Below are positions 42,215 to 50,911 of a DNA stretch of 64,000 nucleotides, in pieces. Numbering within the stretch: position 1 is the first letter of the stretch; each line of letters starts with the position of its first letter. The translations under genes were made by a program, and so were the position numbers. The notes under the pieces were generated by a model that saw only the letters and a program-made list of their open reading frames with translations, was not told the DNA's origin and did not search any database. Source of the stretch: Tychonema sp. LEGE 07203 (lineage in GTDB: Bacteria; Cyanobacteriota; Cyanobacteriia; Cyanobacteriales; Microcoleaceae); the NCBI RefSeq assembly GCF_015207285.1, contig NZ_JADEXD010000005.1, positions 16,364 through 80,363 on the forward strand, in the 5' to 3' direction.

Positions 42215-44461
42215 TCAGGCAATCAGCCGATTAGATCGATCGCAAATAATAGACTGTTTGTAATTCATCTCTCGTGCTAATCTTTCAAATCCAGAAACGC
42301 GCATATCCGGCGGTGCGGTGGCAATTAAACATTGATAGGCTAATTCTGCTTCTCCTCTTGCCAACCAAAGTTTAGATAATTTTAACAAAATCGGCATCCA
42401 AGGTATCGGATCGATATCTCGATCGGGTAAGTTAGCGCTAACTAATCCAGCATTATGTTGAATTTTATCTAACCATTCTACGGGGTTAAGTGGTTCTTGC
42501 CAAAGCAGTTTAGCATATCCTTGTTCTAGTTCGGCTCGTGCTAGTTCTGTCGGTAAAGTTGCTGTGGCTTGTAACTGAGATAATGCTGCGGTAGCTAGGG
42601 AATCGCCCAGAATTGATTGCCGCCAAGTTAACCAAGCGTCTAAAAAGCGATCGCCCGTTGTTTGTCGGCGGTTGGTGCTGGGTGCGAGGGTTTTTCCGTT
42701 GACTAACTCGCACCAGGATGCTAAGATTTGAATCTGGAATCGAGAAGCCCAAAAATTTAAATCTCCGATTAAAATAGATAAGATTGGTTTCCAGGCGATC
42801 GCGATATTTGGATTTTCGCGTTTGGCTTGACTCGCTGCTAGATTGAATGCTGCTAACAAGTGCTGAATATTCAAAACATCTAGCTTGCCAACATCCGGTA
42901 AATTGGTATTTTCCCAGATGGATTTAGCGGTGTTATGCTCGAATCCCAAACAGGGAATTAGTAAATCTACCATCGCGGAATACTCCCGGCAATTCATCTC
43001 AGCTAAGCGCTGTTGGGCGTGGCGGTAGATATTTTGTCGGGTTGGGCGATCGGCTAAAAAGCTGCACGCAAACAGCAATACCCGTACAGACATCAATTCT
43101 ACTGCTAATTCCCGACAAGTTGAACGCTGCAAAAGCCTTGCAATCCGTTGTTTGGCGATCCTCTTCGAGGGCTGCGCCAACGGCGATATCCCTGAATTCA
43201 CTATCGCTGTCGGCTGAATTAAACTTTTTAACAATAATGCAATTTCTCTTGCTTCTCCTACAGGCAATAAACCTGATTTCAACCACTCGCCCCAAGATTT
43301 TTTAGTCACCCATTCGATCCACTCTAGATCGCTACAACTTTGGGTATTTTCCAGTTGACTTAAATCCGATGAATCTACGATTACTCTCCCTTCAACTTCT
43401 CCAAATAATTTTTCCAACCAAAGCTGTAAAGGTGACAAATCAAGAACTTGCTGCGTTTCGACTTGCACCCAAATATCTACTTCAGCTTGATTTTGCCTGA
43501 CTATCTGATAATTAAGAATTCCCGGAAATTTAGGCAAACAGATTTCTCCAGGATATTTCCAGCCTTGCTGAGTCTTGATTTGTTCTTGACTGCGGCCGAG
43601 AATTTTGGCGGTTGTGTGCGATCGCCCGCAACCACACGCATCGGAATATAATTGCAGGCGATCGCCACATTTATATCGAATCAAAGGCATTGTATAATTG
43701 AATAAATCTGTAGTGACTAATTCACCGTCAATAATTTCATACAAACATCGATCGACATCTAAATGCAGCCGCCCGCATTCAGGACAACTCAAGCCAGAAA
43801 TCCCCGTTTCTTGGCAACCGTACTCGTTAATAACTGAAGCTTGAAAAACCGATTCAAGCAACTTTTTTTGAAATTCAAATAAAACCTCACCAGTACAAAT
43901 TACTGCTAAAACAGCAGGAATTGAATGCCCGACTAGGGCGGCCGCAACTTCCGACAAACGACTGGGATAACCTCGAATCACAGCAGGTTTAACCTGCAAC
44001 AATTGCTTTAAATTTTGCAGCCAATCGGGTGTGATATTTCCAATTAACGCAACATCGTTAACTCGAAGTGGCTGCAAGCGGCTGGCGAGATTAATAATTG
44101 GGACTTGTTCGTCAATTCCCCACCAACCTAAAGCGCGTTTTCGTGCCAACAAACGCGCTTGATTCCACTCACTCCCGGCAAAGTAGGTAAAAAAATCACC
44201 GGAAGTTCCGCTAGTCATTCCTCGGTAAACTAAATCGTCAACACTCGCGAGAAATAACCCTGGATTTTGTCGAACAGTTTGTTTGTCAATTGGCCGCAAT
44301 TTACTAAAAGCTGTTTGCCAATTGGATACCAGTTGTTTCAAATTCGACTGCGAATCAATTAATCCAGCTTGCAAAAAGCGGTGGGAGTTTCCCGGCACAG
44401 TGGCGGCAATTTGTAAAACTTGTTTTAAGTTGATTGCAGTGCGATCGCTCAATTCTCTCAT
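42215..44461 (-). CDS. CapK/PaaK-like adenylate-forming enzyme with long C-terminal extension
   Basis: 748 residues, first gene of the cluster. The N-terminal 350 residues resemble the PaaK/CapK branch of adenylating enzymes: RGMTSGTSGDFFTYFAGSEW (phosphate-binding loop), INEYGCQETG (adenine-binding YGCQETG, as in PaaK YGLSE), a four-Cys site in LSCPECGRLHLDVD and CGCGRSH, and LVTTDLFNYTMPLIRYKCGD with the ribose-binding Asp region. Such enzymes activate carboxylates as AMP esters; CapK members are linked to polysaccharide genes. The last 370 residues are alpha-helical and TPR-like in appearance and I cannot name them. The length is well above typical PaaK (about 430). Confidence 0.85.
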   Translation of the reverse strand: MRELSDRTAINLKQVLQIAATVPGNSHRFLQAGLIDSQSNLKQLVSNWQTAFSKLRPIDKQTVRQNPGLFLASVDDLVYRGMTSGTSGDFFTYFAGSEWNQARLLARKRALGWWGIDEQVPIINLASRLQPLRVNDVALIGNITPDWLQNLKQLLQVKPAVIRGYPSRLSEVAAALVGHSIPAVLAVICTGEVLFEFQKKLLESVFQASVINEYGCQETGISGLSCPECGRLHLDVDRCLYEIIDGELVTTDLFNYTMPLIRYKCGDRLQLYSDACGCGRSHTTAKILGRSQEQIKTQQGWKYPGEICLPKFPGILNYQIVRQNQAEVDIWVQVETQQVLDLSPLQLWLEKLFGEVEGRVIVDSSDLSQLENTQSCSDLEWIEWVTKKSWGEWLKSGLLPVGEAREIALLLKSLIQPTAIVNSGISPLAQPSKRIAKQRIARLLQRSTCRELAVELMSVRVLLFACSFLADRPTRQNIYRHAQQRLAEMNCREYSAMVDLLIPCLGFEHNTAKSIWENTNLPDVGKLDVLNIQHLLAAFNLAASQAKRENPNIAIAWKPILSILIGDLNFWASRFQIQILASWCELVNGKTLAPSTNRRQTTGDRFLDAWLTWRQSILGDSLATAALSQLQATATLPTELARAELEQGYAKLLWQEPLNPVEWLDKIQHNAGLVSANLPDRDIDPIPWMPILLKLSKLWLARGEAELAYQCLIATAPPDMRVSGFERLAREMNYKQSIICDRSNRLIA

Positions 44462-44644
44462 AAGCTGTAGTCGCTCTAATTATGACTGACTGGCGCGCGA
44501 GCCGTCATCACCTTTATTTTTCACAAAAATCCTGAGTGGCAGCCAGCCAATTTGGTAAAAAAACCCTGTTTATTTCGAGTGCGTAAGTTTTGTCTAATTT
44601 GCCACCTCCGCTGTAAAATTTATCGGTATTTCATTTAGCTTTAA

Positions 44645-45169
44645 TTATTTTTGAGTATCTAGGTTGGCAATTTTATCTCCGATTTGCAGCCAATCTTCGT
44701 GAATTGAAACTTGTCTGTCTCCCGATAATTTAGGTAATTCTCCGCGCTGTATGTTCAGCGGTTTTTCGCAAGAATTGCCTAAGGGTTTTAGATAACTTTT
44801 AAAAACCCAACCCACTCGGAAATCAGGTGCACTCATAAACCTCCCTTCATCAAGATTTGCGGCGCTAGAACTAAAGTGACTGCCAATCTTTACCCATTTT
44901 CCTGTTGCATCTCGATCGCCCATCACGACTTGCCAGCCTTTGGGAACCAAGCCGATAACCCGGCCGTTGGGGGAAGAACGAATCACCAGAGGATCTTTTT
45001 GGGTGACGACTCGAGCAAACGGTCGAGGTTTGCCTCCGTAGGGACAATTTTGAGCCTGTAAGGTTGTTGGCGACAAATTAGCAGAGGCGGCGGTTTTGAC
45101 ACCCAACAGCGATAACAGCATTAAGCTAACAAACAGAGCAATTTTTTTCCAAACTTTTAAGGGATTCAC
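44645..45169 (-). CDS. Secreted SH3-like domain protein
   Basis: 174 residues from a GTG start (45169); the nearest upstream ATG is out of frame. A signal peptide is present: WKKIALFVSLMLLSLLGVKT, ending AASA near residue 30. The mature part has a bacterial SH3-like domain, PLVIRSSPNGRVIGLVPKGW followed by WVKIG and GWVFKSYL, which often binds cell-wall peptides or guides enzymes. Four Cys residues occur near positions 42 and 134. The C-terminus is hydrophilic. The gene is divergent from SpeD across 206 bp. Confidence 0.82.
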   Translation of the reverse strand: MNPLKVWKKIALFVSLMLLSLLGVKTAASANLSPTTLQAQNCPYGGKPRPFARVVTQKDPLVIRSSPNGRVIGLVPKGWQVVMGDRDATGKWVKIGSHFSSSAANLDEGRFMSAPDFRVGWVFKSYLKPLGNSCEKPLNIQRGELPKLSGDRQVSIHEDWLQIGDKIANLDTQK

Positions 45170-45374
45170 AGAACATAATGGTGTATGGTTTCACTAACCG
45201 AGTATTGCATATACTTAGTACAGCTTGCTGCCCCCAAACCGCCAAAAATCTTCGGACGATCGCTCTCAACCACTCTTTCAATTTTTTTTGGTGTAAGCTG
45301 CTTGCAAAAATTTTGACGCTGTGTTATCGTCAAAAGGTTTGAGACATTGTGAGTTAGAGGTAAAACCCCGCAGA

Positions 45375-45797
45375 ATGAAACAATTGGGAACCCATCTGAT
45401 CGCTGATGCTTGGCAGTCTCCAGGAGACGTGCTCAACGATCCCGAACGTATCCGCCGCGCTATTCTCGATGCGATCGAAGCCGGAGGAGCTACTCTCATC
45501 GATTTGTGCGTACACCAGTTTAGTCCTCACGGAGTGACGGCTACTGCAACTTTGGCAGAGTCTCATATAGCAATCCACACTTGGCCAGAACACGGTTATT
45601 TTGCCGCAGACTTATTTTTTTGCGGAGCCGGCGACCCTCACAAGGCCATGAAGGTGCTACAGACAGCTTTGGAAGCTAAACAGGTAAAACTCACTGAGTT
45701 TACGCGCGGTTTCGAGCCCGGGGTGGGCATCCTAGAGTCTGCTTGTGAAGAGCAGTATGCGCCTCGTGCAGTAGAAACGAGTGCCGCCAGAGTATAA
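45375..45797 (+). CDS. speD: S-adenosylmethionine decarboxylase proenzyme (SpeD)
   Basis: 140 residues. It makes decarboxylated SAM for spermidine synthesis. The self-cleavage site is AESHIAIHTWPEHGYFA with Ser63 after Glu62, giving a pyruvoyl cofactor; His68 and Cys83 (FFCGAG) match processing and catalytic residues of the class 1B family. ATG 45375 gives the conventional beginning MKQLGTHLIADAW; GTG 45321 would add 18 residues with no similarity. A strong hairpin terminator lies 48 bases after the stop. Confidence 0.95.
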   Translation: MKQLGTHLIADAWQSPGDVLNDPERIRRAILDAIEAGGATLIDLCVHQFSPHGVTATATLAESHIAIHTWPEHGYFAADLFFCGAGDPHKAMKVLQTALEAKQVKLTEFTRGFEPGVGILESACEEQYAPRAVETSAARV

Positions 45798-45844
45798 CAG
45801 CCAATTAGCGTAACTTTGAACATTTTATGCTAGGTTTTTGTTAA

Positions 45845-45870
45845 AATCCCACGGCTCGGGCTGTGGGATT
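45845..45870. terminator. Bidirectional terminator between speD and a convergent gene
   Basis: An 11-base-pair stem AATCCCACGGC with a TCGG loop and its complement GCTGTGGGATT (one G-T pair). Flanked by T-rich sequence on one side and A-rich on the other, so it should serve both converging genes. Confidence 0.85.
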
Positions 45871-45881
45871 CTTGTTGCAGT

Positions 45882-46478
45882 TTACTTTTTGATTAATAAA
45901 GGGCGAACAACTAAATAACCCGCGCCGAAGGCGGCAATCACAATCAGAAAAATCGCGATCGCCAACCACAATCCGCTTAAGTCTGAGGCTTTTTTGGGTT
46001 GAGAGCGAATGCGGTAAGGAGTTTCCTGCACCTCTGAAAATAATTTTTCTGGAAGTTTCTCCGGCATCGGAGAGGTTGCCGGCTCGGCTTCGGGCAGGGG
46101 AAAAGGAAAAGCCACTGTCTGAGGCGGTTGAGGTACGTTAGAGCTAGTCCGCGAGGTGGCAGGTTCTAGAGGCTCCGGTTCAACGCTAAAATTGAATTTG
46201 ACCGAGGGCATTTGCGGCATCCCTGTCTGGGTGACGCTTTGGGCCGAGTTGACTGCTTGCTGTAGCTGTTGGGATACCTGAACTACTGTTTCTACTTCTC
46301 GCCGCAGTTGTTGATTTTGTTGGACTAATTGCTGGTTGTGGGTTTTGAGGGAGTCGAGCATCGCTTGGGCGGCTTGCAGCTCGGCGGTGACTTCTCGATA
46401 GAGGGAAATCGGTACTGATGGAGAGTAACTATTTGAGTTTTCAGGGGATGTATTGTCAGATAAGCTAGTATTTTGCAT
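45882..46478 (-). CDS. Tail-anchored coiled-coil protein, function unknown
   Basis: 198 residues. A Ser/Asn-rich start is followed by a Gln-rich coiled coil (about 28-80; EVTAELQAAQAMLDSLKTHN). Then comes a Pro-rich linker (VAFPFPLPEAEPATSPMPEK) and a single C-terminal membrane helix (about 169-190; GLWLAIAIFLIVIAAFGAGY), with only KK after it. The arrangement suggests a cytoplasmic coiled-coil scaffold held by a C-terminal anchor. I do not recognise a family. The gene converges with speD across the terminator at 45845. Confidence 0.75.
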   Translation of the reverse strand: MQNTSLSDNTSPENSNSYSPSVPISLYREVTAELQAAQAMLDSLKTHNQQLVQQNQQLRREVETVVQVSQQLQQAVNSAQSVTQTGMPQMPSVKFNFSVEPEPLEPATSRTSSNVPQPPQTVAFPFPLPEAEPATSPMPEKLPEKLFSEVQETPYRIRSQPKKASDLSGLWLAIAIFLIVIAAFGAGYLVVRPLLIKK

Positions 46479-46624
46479 AATTGTAGATGGCGAGGGTGAA
46501 CTTTTTTTTAGTTTAGCCTGAGAGTATTTGCAATTAGACCGATCGCAACATAATTCGTCAAGATATTTGTTAAAAATATTAATAGTGAGTTTAGTTAAAT
46601 GTTAGAAATTTTTAGTCGATCGCT

Positions 46625-47044
46625 ATGAATCACCAGCAAACCGAACAAAGTATGTCGCAAAAGTCAAGTACCGAAGAAATGAAATACGGCGAACGCGAGA
46701 TTTTGGAAGGGCAGTTAATTACTTTCCCCAATCCGAGAGTCGGGCGACGCTATACAATTAACATTACTTTGCCGGAGTTTACTTGCAAGTGTCCGTTTTC
46801 AGGCTATCCAGATTTTGCCACAATTCACGTTACTTACGTGCCCCACGAGCGGGTAGTGGAGTTGAAGGCCCTGAAATTGTACATTAACAGTTATCGCGAT
46901 CGCTACATTTCTCACGAAGAATCGATCAATCAAATTTTAGACGATTTTGTCGCTGCTTGCTCGCCGCTCGAAGCAACGGTGAAGGGCGATTTTTCTCCAC
47001 GGGGGAACGTACACACTGTGATTGAGGTGCGGCACGAGAAGTAG
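46625..47044 (+). CDS. queF: NADPH-dependent preQ0 reductase (QueF)
   Basis: 139 residues. QueF reduces the nitrile of preQ0 to preQ1 for queuosine synthesis. The catalytic Cys56 lies in CKCPFSGYPDFATIHV, with Asp63 as the proton donor. The family motif is E79-LKALKLYINSYR, which includes the NADPH- and substrate-contacting residues. The first 17 residues (MNHQQTEQSMSQKSSTEEM) are a poorly conserved leader; M19 is an alternative start. No preQ1 riboswitch consensus is visible in the 146 bases upstream. Single-domain (YkvM) form. Confidence 0.96.
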   Translation: MNHQQTEQSMSQKSSTEEMKYGEREILEGQLITFPNPRVGRRYTINITLPEFTCKCPFSGYPDFATIHVTYVPHERVVELKALKLYINSYRDRYISHEESINQILDDFVAACSPLEATVKGDFSPRGNVHTVIEVRHEK

Positions 47045-47184
47045 TATCAATTGCGGTTGCACTCAAGCCAGTTGATTGTTGACTGTTGACTAGATACCAA
47101 AAAAGACGATGAAGTAGTTATTGCGGTAGGGTGCGTCAGGTTTGAGATCGCCGGTGGACATGGAAAGCATGGTTGTGGGGCACC

Positions 47185-47376
47185 TTACTTAACTGCTTCA
47201 GAAAAAGCTTCTAACGAGATAAATTGTTTGACATCTAATATTTCAATCAACACCAGTTCTCCGCTGCTAGAATAGTGCAGAATCATCTGTCCTTCATCTT
47301 CGGCATAGGCGATCGGGCGATCGGAAATTTCAATCAGCATCGCATCTGCATCAGGGCTGTATCTAATCTTTTTCAT
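47185..47376 (-). CDS. DUF2283-family small protein
   Basis: 63 residues. MKKIRYSPDADAMLIEISDR then PIAYAEDEGQMILHYSSSG fits the DUF2283 fold, which recurs beside small toxin-like genes. Its ATG lies inside the end of an upstream reading frame: the DUF4258 stop TAG overlaps by 14 bases. That is a tight operon and suggests coupled translation. A toxin-antitoxin role has been proposed for DUF2283/DUF4258 pairs but is not shown here. Confidence 0.85.
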   Translation of the reverse strand: MKKIRYSPDADAMLIEISDRPIAYAEDEGQMILHYSSSGELVLIEILDVKQFISLEAFSEAVK

Positions 47377-47620
47377 ATCTTGACCTCTTACCGGGATAAG
47401 CAGTAATTACAAAAATTTTATCGTGATATTCTTGGTAAACCACTCTGAGGACAAGTCCATTCAATCTCTGTTGACAAATAAACTTTCCTTCGCCGCTAGT
47501 TTCTAGCTTACTAGGGGTTCTAATAGTTTCCGAAATCATATCTGTTGATATTGCAACCCCGCGACTTACTAAAATTTCTATTTTTAGTAATGCGTGTTGA
47601 CTGAATTCAATTCTTTTTAT
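47363..47620 (-). CDS. DUF4258-family protein with an ATA at the expected start
   Basis: I read an 85-residue frame, beginning KRIEFSQHALLKIEILVSRG and continuing RLNGLVLRVVYQEY, HDKIFVITAY and ending KRSRYEKD. This matches the DUF4258 domain (a RelE/BrnT-like fold). The first in-frame ATG is codon 28, too late for the domain. The natural start position reads ATA at 47620, nine bases after an AAGGAAATAAAGG-type ribosome binding site. So either AUA is used (very rare), or the start codon has been lost by one G-to-A change and the gene is silent. An in-frame TGA lies a few codons farther upstream. The 14-base overlap with the DUF2283 gene supports a once-functional pair. Confidence 0.72.
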   Translation of the reverse strand: MKRIEFSQHALLKIEILVSRGVAISTDMISETIRTPSKLETSGEGKFICQQRLNGLVLRVVYQEYHDKIFVITAYPGKRSRYEKD

Positions 47621-47839
47621 CGCCTTTATTTCCTTTCAAGTATTGGTTTTTATCCTGGTGTAATATCGTGGACGGTTGCATCGTCAGGTTATTTAACCGG
47701 CGCTAGGGCGCAGAGAACACAGAGGAAGATCCCAGAGAGAGGTGAATACAAAACGATGAAGCACGGATTCGATCTGACTCGATTTTACAATTGGGATGCT
47801 GCCGGATTTGATATAAGGTGTGCAGCGCACACCCTACAA

Positions 47840-49252
47840 TTAGTTTTGATTAGCTAAAGAAGTCGGGGCCGTTACACTTTTTCCCTCTGCTGTTTTCGAT
47901 TCGGCTAACTTATCCAAAATCTCCACAACTTCTCTTTCAAAAGTCACCTGAGCGCGATTAGTGCGCCCGCCCACATAGAGTTTGCCGTTTTTCTCCAAAG
48001 CCCAAATCTGCGAGTGAGACAAATAGCTCATCAACACGCTGAGCATCAGCAACCCGAAGCCAGTATAGACGATCGGAATCCCAGGATCTGCTTTAATTTG
48101 CAATCCCGTGCTGCCTACAACTTCGTCAATTGTCAGCATTACTCCGTTAATTTCCACCGCCGTACCGGCGCGAACTGTAGTTAACAATTTGCCATCCGTA
48201 CCGTAGACTAACATTGTGCCTTGCAAGTCCTTTGCTAGCAGAGAAACTCCTGCACTCAAATCTGGTTTAGTCGGAATCCAAGCACCCCAAATTCTGCCAT
48301 TACCTTGAGTGTCTAACTGAGCCATTGGCAATTGCAAAACCGGGCTTTTGTTGATGCGAACTCGCACGGCGGCGATCGCCCAATCTGCTTGATAAAAAGT
48401 CACTCCCCGATATCTGAGGGGTTCGTTAACGTGAATAGTTTTGCGATCGACCTCTTGGCCTGTTTTGTCCAAAACTGACAGATCCGAGTAAAATTGGTCG
48501 ATCGCCCCGCTCGGACTATAATCGATCCAGAACCGATTCACGCGCATCGACCAATCCTTCGGTATTTGGGCCCCCGCCCAAGGCCCCGCATCCATAATAT
48601 TCTGCACCTTAAAATTTTCACCGCTAGGCACGATTTCTTGACCGAGAAACCCCGTCAGCGAGCCCCACATCGAGCCAGCCAAAATAATTAGCATACTCGC
48701 GTGAACAATAATCGGCCCGATTTTACCAATTATGCCCTTGCGAGCATAAACCTTTTCGCCTTCTCGAAATATGCGGTAATTTTTTTGCTGCAAAAGTTGT
48801 TCTAACGAAGTTAAAGGAACTGTTTCTAACTCCGCACTGAGAGCTAACTTTTCAAACTGCTTCGGTTCTTCATAAAATTTCCAGCGGCGGGCGGCTTTTA
48901 GCGCCGGAAATTGTCGGGTAAAAGTGCAAGCTGTCAAGCTGCTGCCGAACAAAATTAGGATTGACAAAAACCACCAAGTGCGGTATACGTGGTCTAACCC
49001 TGCAATCAGCACAACTTTCCAAGTTAAGAAGCCGAACAAAGCCGGGTTTTCGGGATAGTTGGATTGGTAAAACTCTACGGATTGGCCTTGTTCGATAACA
49101 GTGCCCGAAATACTGAAAAATGCGATCGCCAGCAACAAAATAATTGCCAGCCGCAAATCTGCCAGCACCGGCAAAATTTCTCGCTTAAAAAACCTTTGAG
49201 GTGCCATCGCCCAGCTTGAGAGTTTAGATAAAAATACTTCTTTTGATGTCAT
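47840..49252 (-). CDS. ccs1: Cytochrome c biogenesis protein Ccs1 (CcsB/ResB)
   Basis: 470 residues, a core System II heme-handling protein. Membrane segments lie near 27-50 ([20 protein letters not shown]), 85-108 ([20 protein letters not shown]), 178-200 ([20 protein letters not shown]) and 405-425 ([20 protein letters not shown]). The large lumenal loop between 200 and 400 ([20 protein letters not shown]) is typical, and the conserved His in IVHAS is kept. It should work with CcsA (not in this window) in delivery of heme to apocytochromes at the thylakoid lumen. The ccdA gene is upstream on the same strand. Confidence 0.95.
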   Translation of the reverse strand: MTSKEVFLSKLSSWAMAPQRFFKREILPVLADLRLAIILLLAIAFFSISGTVIEQGQSVEFYQSNYPENPALFGFLTWKVVLIAGLDHVYRTWWFLSILILFGSSLTACTFTRQFPALKAARRWKFYEEPKQFEKLALSAELETVPLTSLEQLLQQKNYRIFREGEKVYARKGIIGKIGPIIVHASMLIILAGSMWGSLTGFLGQEIVPSGENFKVQNIMDAGPWAGAQIPKDWSMRVNRFWIDYSPSGAIDQFYSDLSVLDKTGQEVDRKTIHVNEPLRYRGVTFYQADWAIAAVRVRINKSPVLQLPMAQLDTQGNGRIWGAWIPTKPDLSAGVSLLAKDLQGTMLVYGTDGKLLTTVRAGTAVEINGVMLTIDEVVGSTGLQIKADPGIPIVYTGFGLLMLSVLMSYLSHSQIWALEKNGKLYVGGRTNRAQVTFEREVVEILDKLAESKTAEGKSVTAPTSLANQN

Positions 49253-49588
49253 TGGTAATTATGAAGGAAGAAGGAAGAAGGAAGAAGTCATCAGTCATCA
49301 GTCATCAGTTATTAGTGCTGTCCCCCCGATCGAACGTCCAACGTCATCAGGAAGAAGTCCGAGGGAAGAAGGAAGAAATAGGAATCAAAAAATAAAATTA
49401 ATAAAATATTATTATTTTTATCGAGTAAGTCTCAATCATTTTTGAATTCTTTCTCTTTTCTTTCTTCCTTCGCGATCGGAGCGCTTACGCGCCGCTTCGC
49501 GTACTGCGTCTAAGCGCTTCGCGCAGGCTACGCCAACGCGGTTGGTTAAAAAAAACTTAATTCACGCATTCGGTATCGATCGCTATTT
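49253..49588. repeat. Short-repeat mosaic between ccdA and ccs1
   Basis: 49263-49290 is a GGAAGAA tract, 49290-49320 a CATCAGT heptamer run, and 49355-49380 another GGAAGAA tract. 49481-49534 is a GC-rich repeat with GCGCTTA/TAAGCGC inverted ends and CGCTTCGCG blocks. No gene seen. Confidence 0.7.
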
Positions 49589-50320
49589 TTACGCGGGAAG
49601 TATGCGAGAAAGCAGCGAGAAAACGCCAAATCCTACCAGCAAAACGCCGCTGACAGGCGTAATCCAACTAGACCACCGACGCAATTCTAACAACTTTTTA
49701 ATGCTTGCGGTAAAAGTACCTGCTACAATCAACGGAGCAACGTAGCCAGCAGCGTAAAACAGCAGCAACACGCCACCTAAAACTGTATCTCCCGTTTTGG
49801 AAACCCAAGCTAACAGCGTCGCTAAAACCGGAGTGCTGCAAGGAGACGCGACTAAACCAAAAGTTAAGCCCAACAAGTACGATCGCACGCCCGCCGGCAA
49901 ATTTTTGGGAACCCAGCCCGCAGCGTCGAAAGACGGCATTTGCAAGGGTAAAGCTTCCAGCAAATTCAGCCCCATTAAAATTGCGATTATGCTGACAACA
50001 ATCGGTAAACCCAGACCAATTTTGCCGTAAACTTGGCCGGCAAATGATGCCACAATACCTAAACCCGCAAGGGTTGTCGCCAATCCCAGAGAAAACCATG
50101 CCGACTGGGCGGCGGCTTGGAGGCGGCTTTTTGCTTCGTATCCGCCGATGTAGCCGATCGTGATCGGCAACATGGAAAGCATACAGGGCGTTAAGCTCGT
50201 TAGCAACCCTGCCAGAAAGATGACTCCGACGCTGACTAAACTGAGATGTGTCAGTTGAGTGTTTACTAAATTATTAGCAAATTGTGCGACTTCGTAAAGT
50301 TGGGTTTGCAGGGTTTCCAT
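49589..50320 (-). CDS. ccdA: CcdA-type thiol-disulfide transporter
   Basis: 243 residues, about six membrane helices. The two redox cysteines are Cys46 in TSLTPCMLSMLP and Cys161 in VASPCSTPVLAT, the pair that carries electrons across the membrane. CcdA reduces the apocytochrome thioether cysteines via a lumenal thioredoxin-like protein. GYIGGYEAKSRLQ and the final WITPVSGVLLVGFGVFSL are also typical. In cyanobacteria it is often transcribed with ccs1, which follows 336 bp downstream on the same strand, so an operon is plausible despite the repeat-rich gap. Confidence 0.95.
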   Translation of the reverse strand: METLQTQLYEVAQFANNLVNTQLTHLSLVSVGVIFLAGLLTSLTPCMLSMLPITIGYIGGYEAKSRLQAAAQSAWFSLGLATTLAGLGIVASFAGQVYGKIGLGLPIVVSIIAILMGLNLLEALPLQMPSFDAAGWVPKNLPAGVRSYLLGLTFGLVASPCSTPVLATLLAWVSKTGDTVLGGVLLLFYAAGYVAPLIVAGTFTASIKKLLELRRWSSWITPVSGVLLVGFGVFSLLSRILPA

Positions 50321-50331
50321 CAGTCGGTTTT

Positions 50332-50362
50332 AGATTTGAGATTTGAGATTTGAGATTTGAGA
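50332..50362. repeat. GATTTGA tandem repeat
   Basis: Five 7-bp units of AGATTTG just upstream of the ccdA start. Rest of the gap to 50577 shows no gene. Confidence 0.75.
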
Positions 50363-50577
50363 TTGACTCTACAGATAAATCTGGGAGTTTAAACTAAATA
50401 TCTAATTTTTTTGCTCTGCGCGACAAAAGTCGGGGGCTGGTATCCCTAGGCAGGTGAGTTCAGGATATATTTCAAATTGTAACAGATCGGGGGCGGTTCA
50501 GTTTGAGATGGGAGATTTTAGCGAGATTGACTGGTTGGCAGTTGAAATGTCGATCGCACCCGGTTTAAACTGAAATG

Positions 50578-50683
50578 TTGCACCTGTGGCAAAAACCGGG
50601 TTTTTGACCGCAAAAACCGCATCACAACCTATATCTTTCGTTCATAAACCCGCTTTTTCAGAGCTTCCACAGGAATGGTGCAA
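50578..50683. repeat. Interspersed hairpin element A, copy 3 with changed terminal stem
   Basis: Outer pair TTGCACC/GGTGCAA replaces the AGAGCACC/GGTGCTCT pair of copies 1 and 2, on both sides. The inner CCGGGTTT pair has single mismatches. Flanking TTAAACT and AGTTTAA also pair. Confidence 0.85.
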
Positions 50684-50767
50684 GATGTGAGTTTAACTAC
50701 TTATCTTGACACCATCTCCAACAAGCTGCTGGCAATCGGCGGAGTCTATTGCTAGAAGATAATTCAT

Positions 50768-50844
50768 TAGACCTCTTGCAAAAAATCCTTTTCATCAATT
50801 GATGGGCCGAAGAGCCCGTCCTAATTATTTTTGCAAGAGGTCTA
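50768..50844. repeat. MITE-like element B, 77-bp copy
   Basis: TAGACCTCTTGCAAAAAAT to TTTTTGCAAGAGGTCTA with a deleted interior. Terminal repeats are perfect over 15 bases or more. Confidence 0.8.
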
Positions 50845-50911
50845 TTAATTGCGAAACAGGTCGAAAAGCCTGTTATTGAGATTTTGCAGTCAGGCAGACT
50901 TTAATTTAACT

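Noticed and set aside
46480..46620. Possible preQ1 riboswitch before queF
   Set aside because: The conserved stem-loop and A-rich tail of preQ1-I are not present in the leader.
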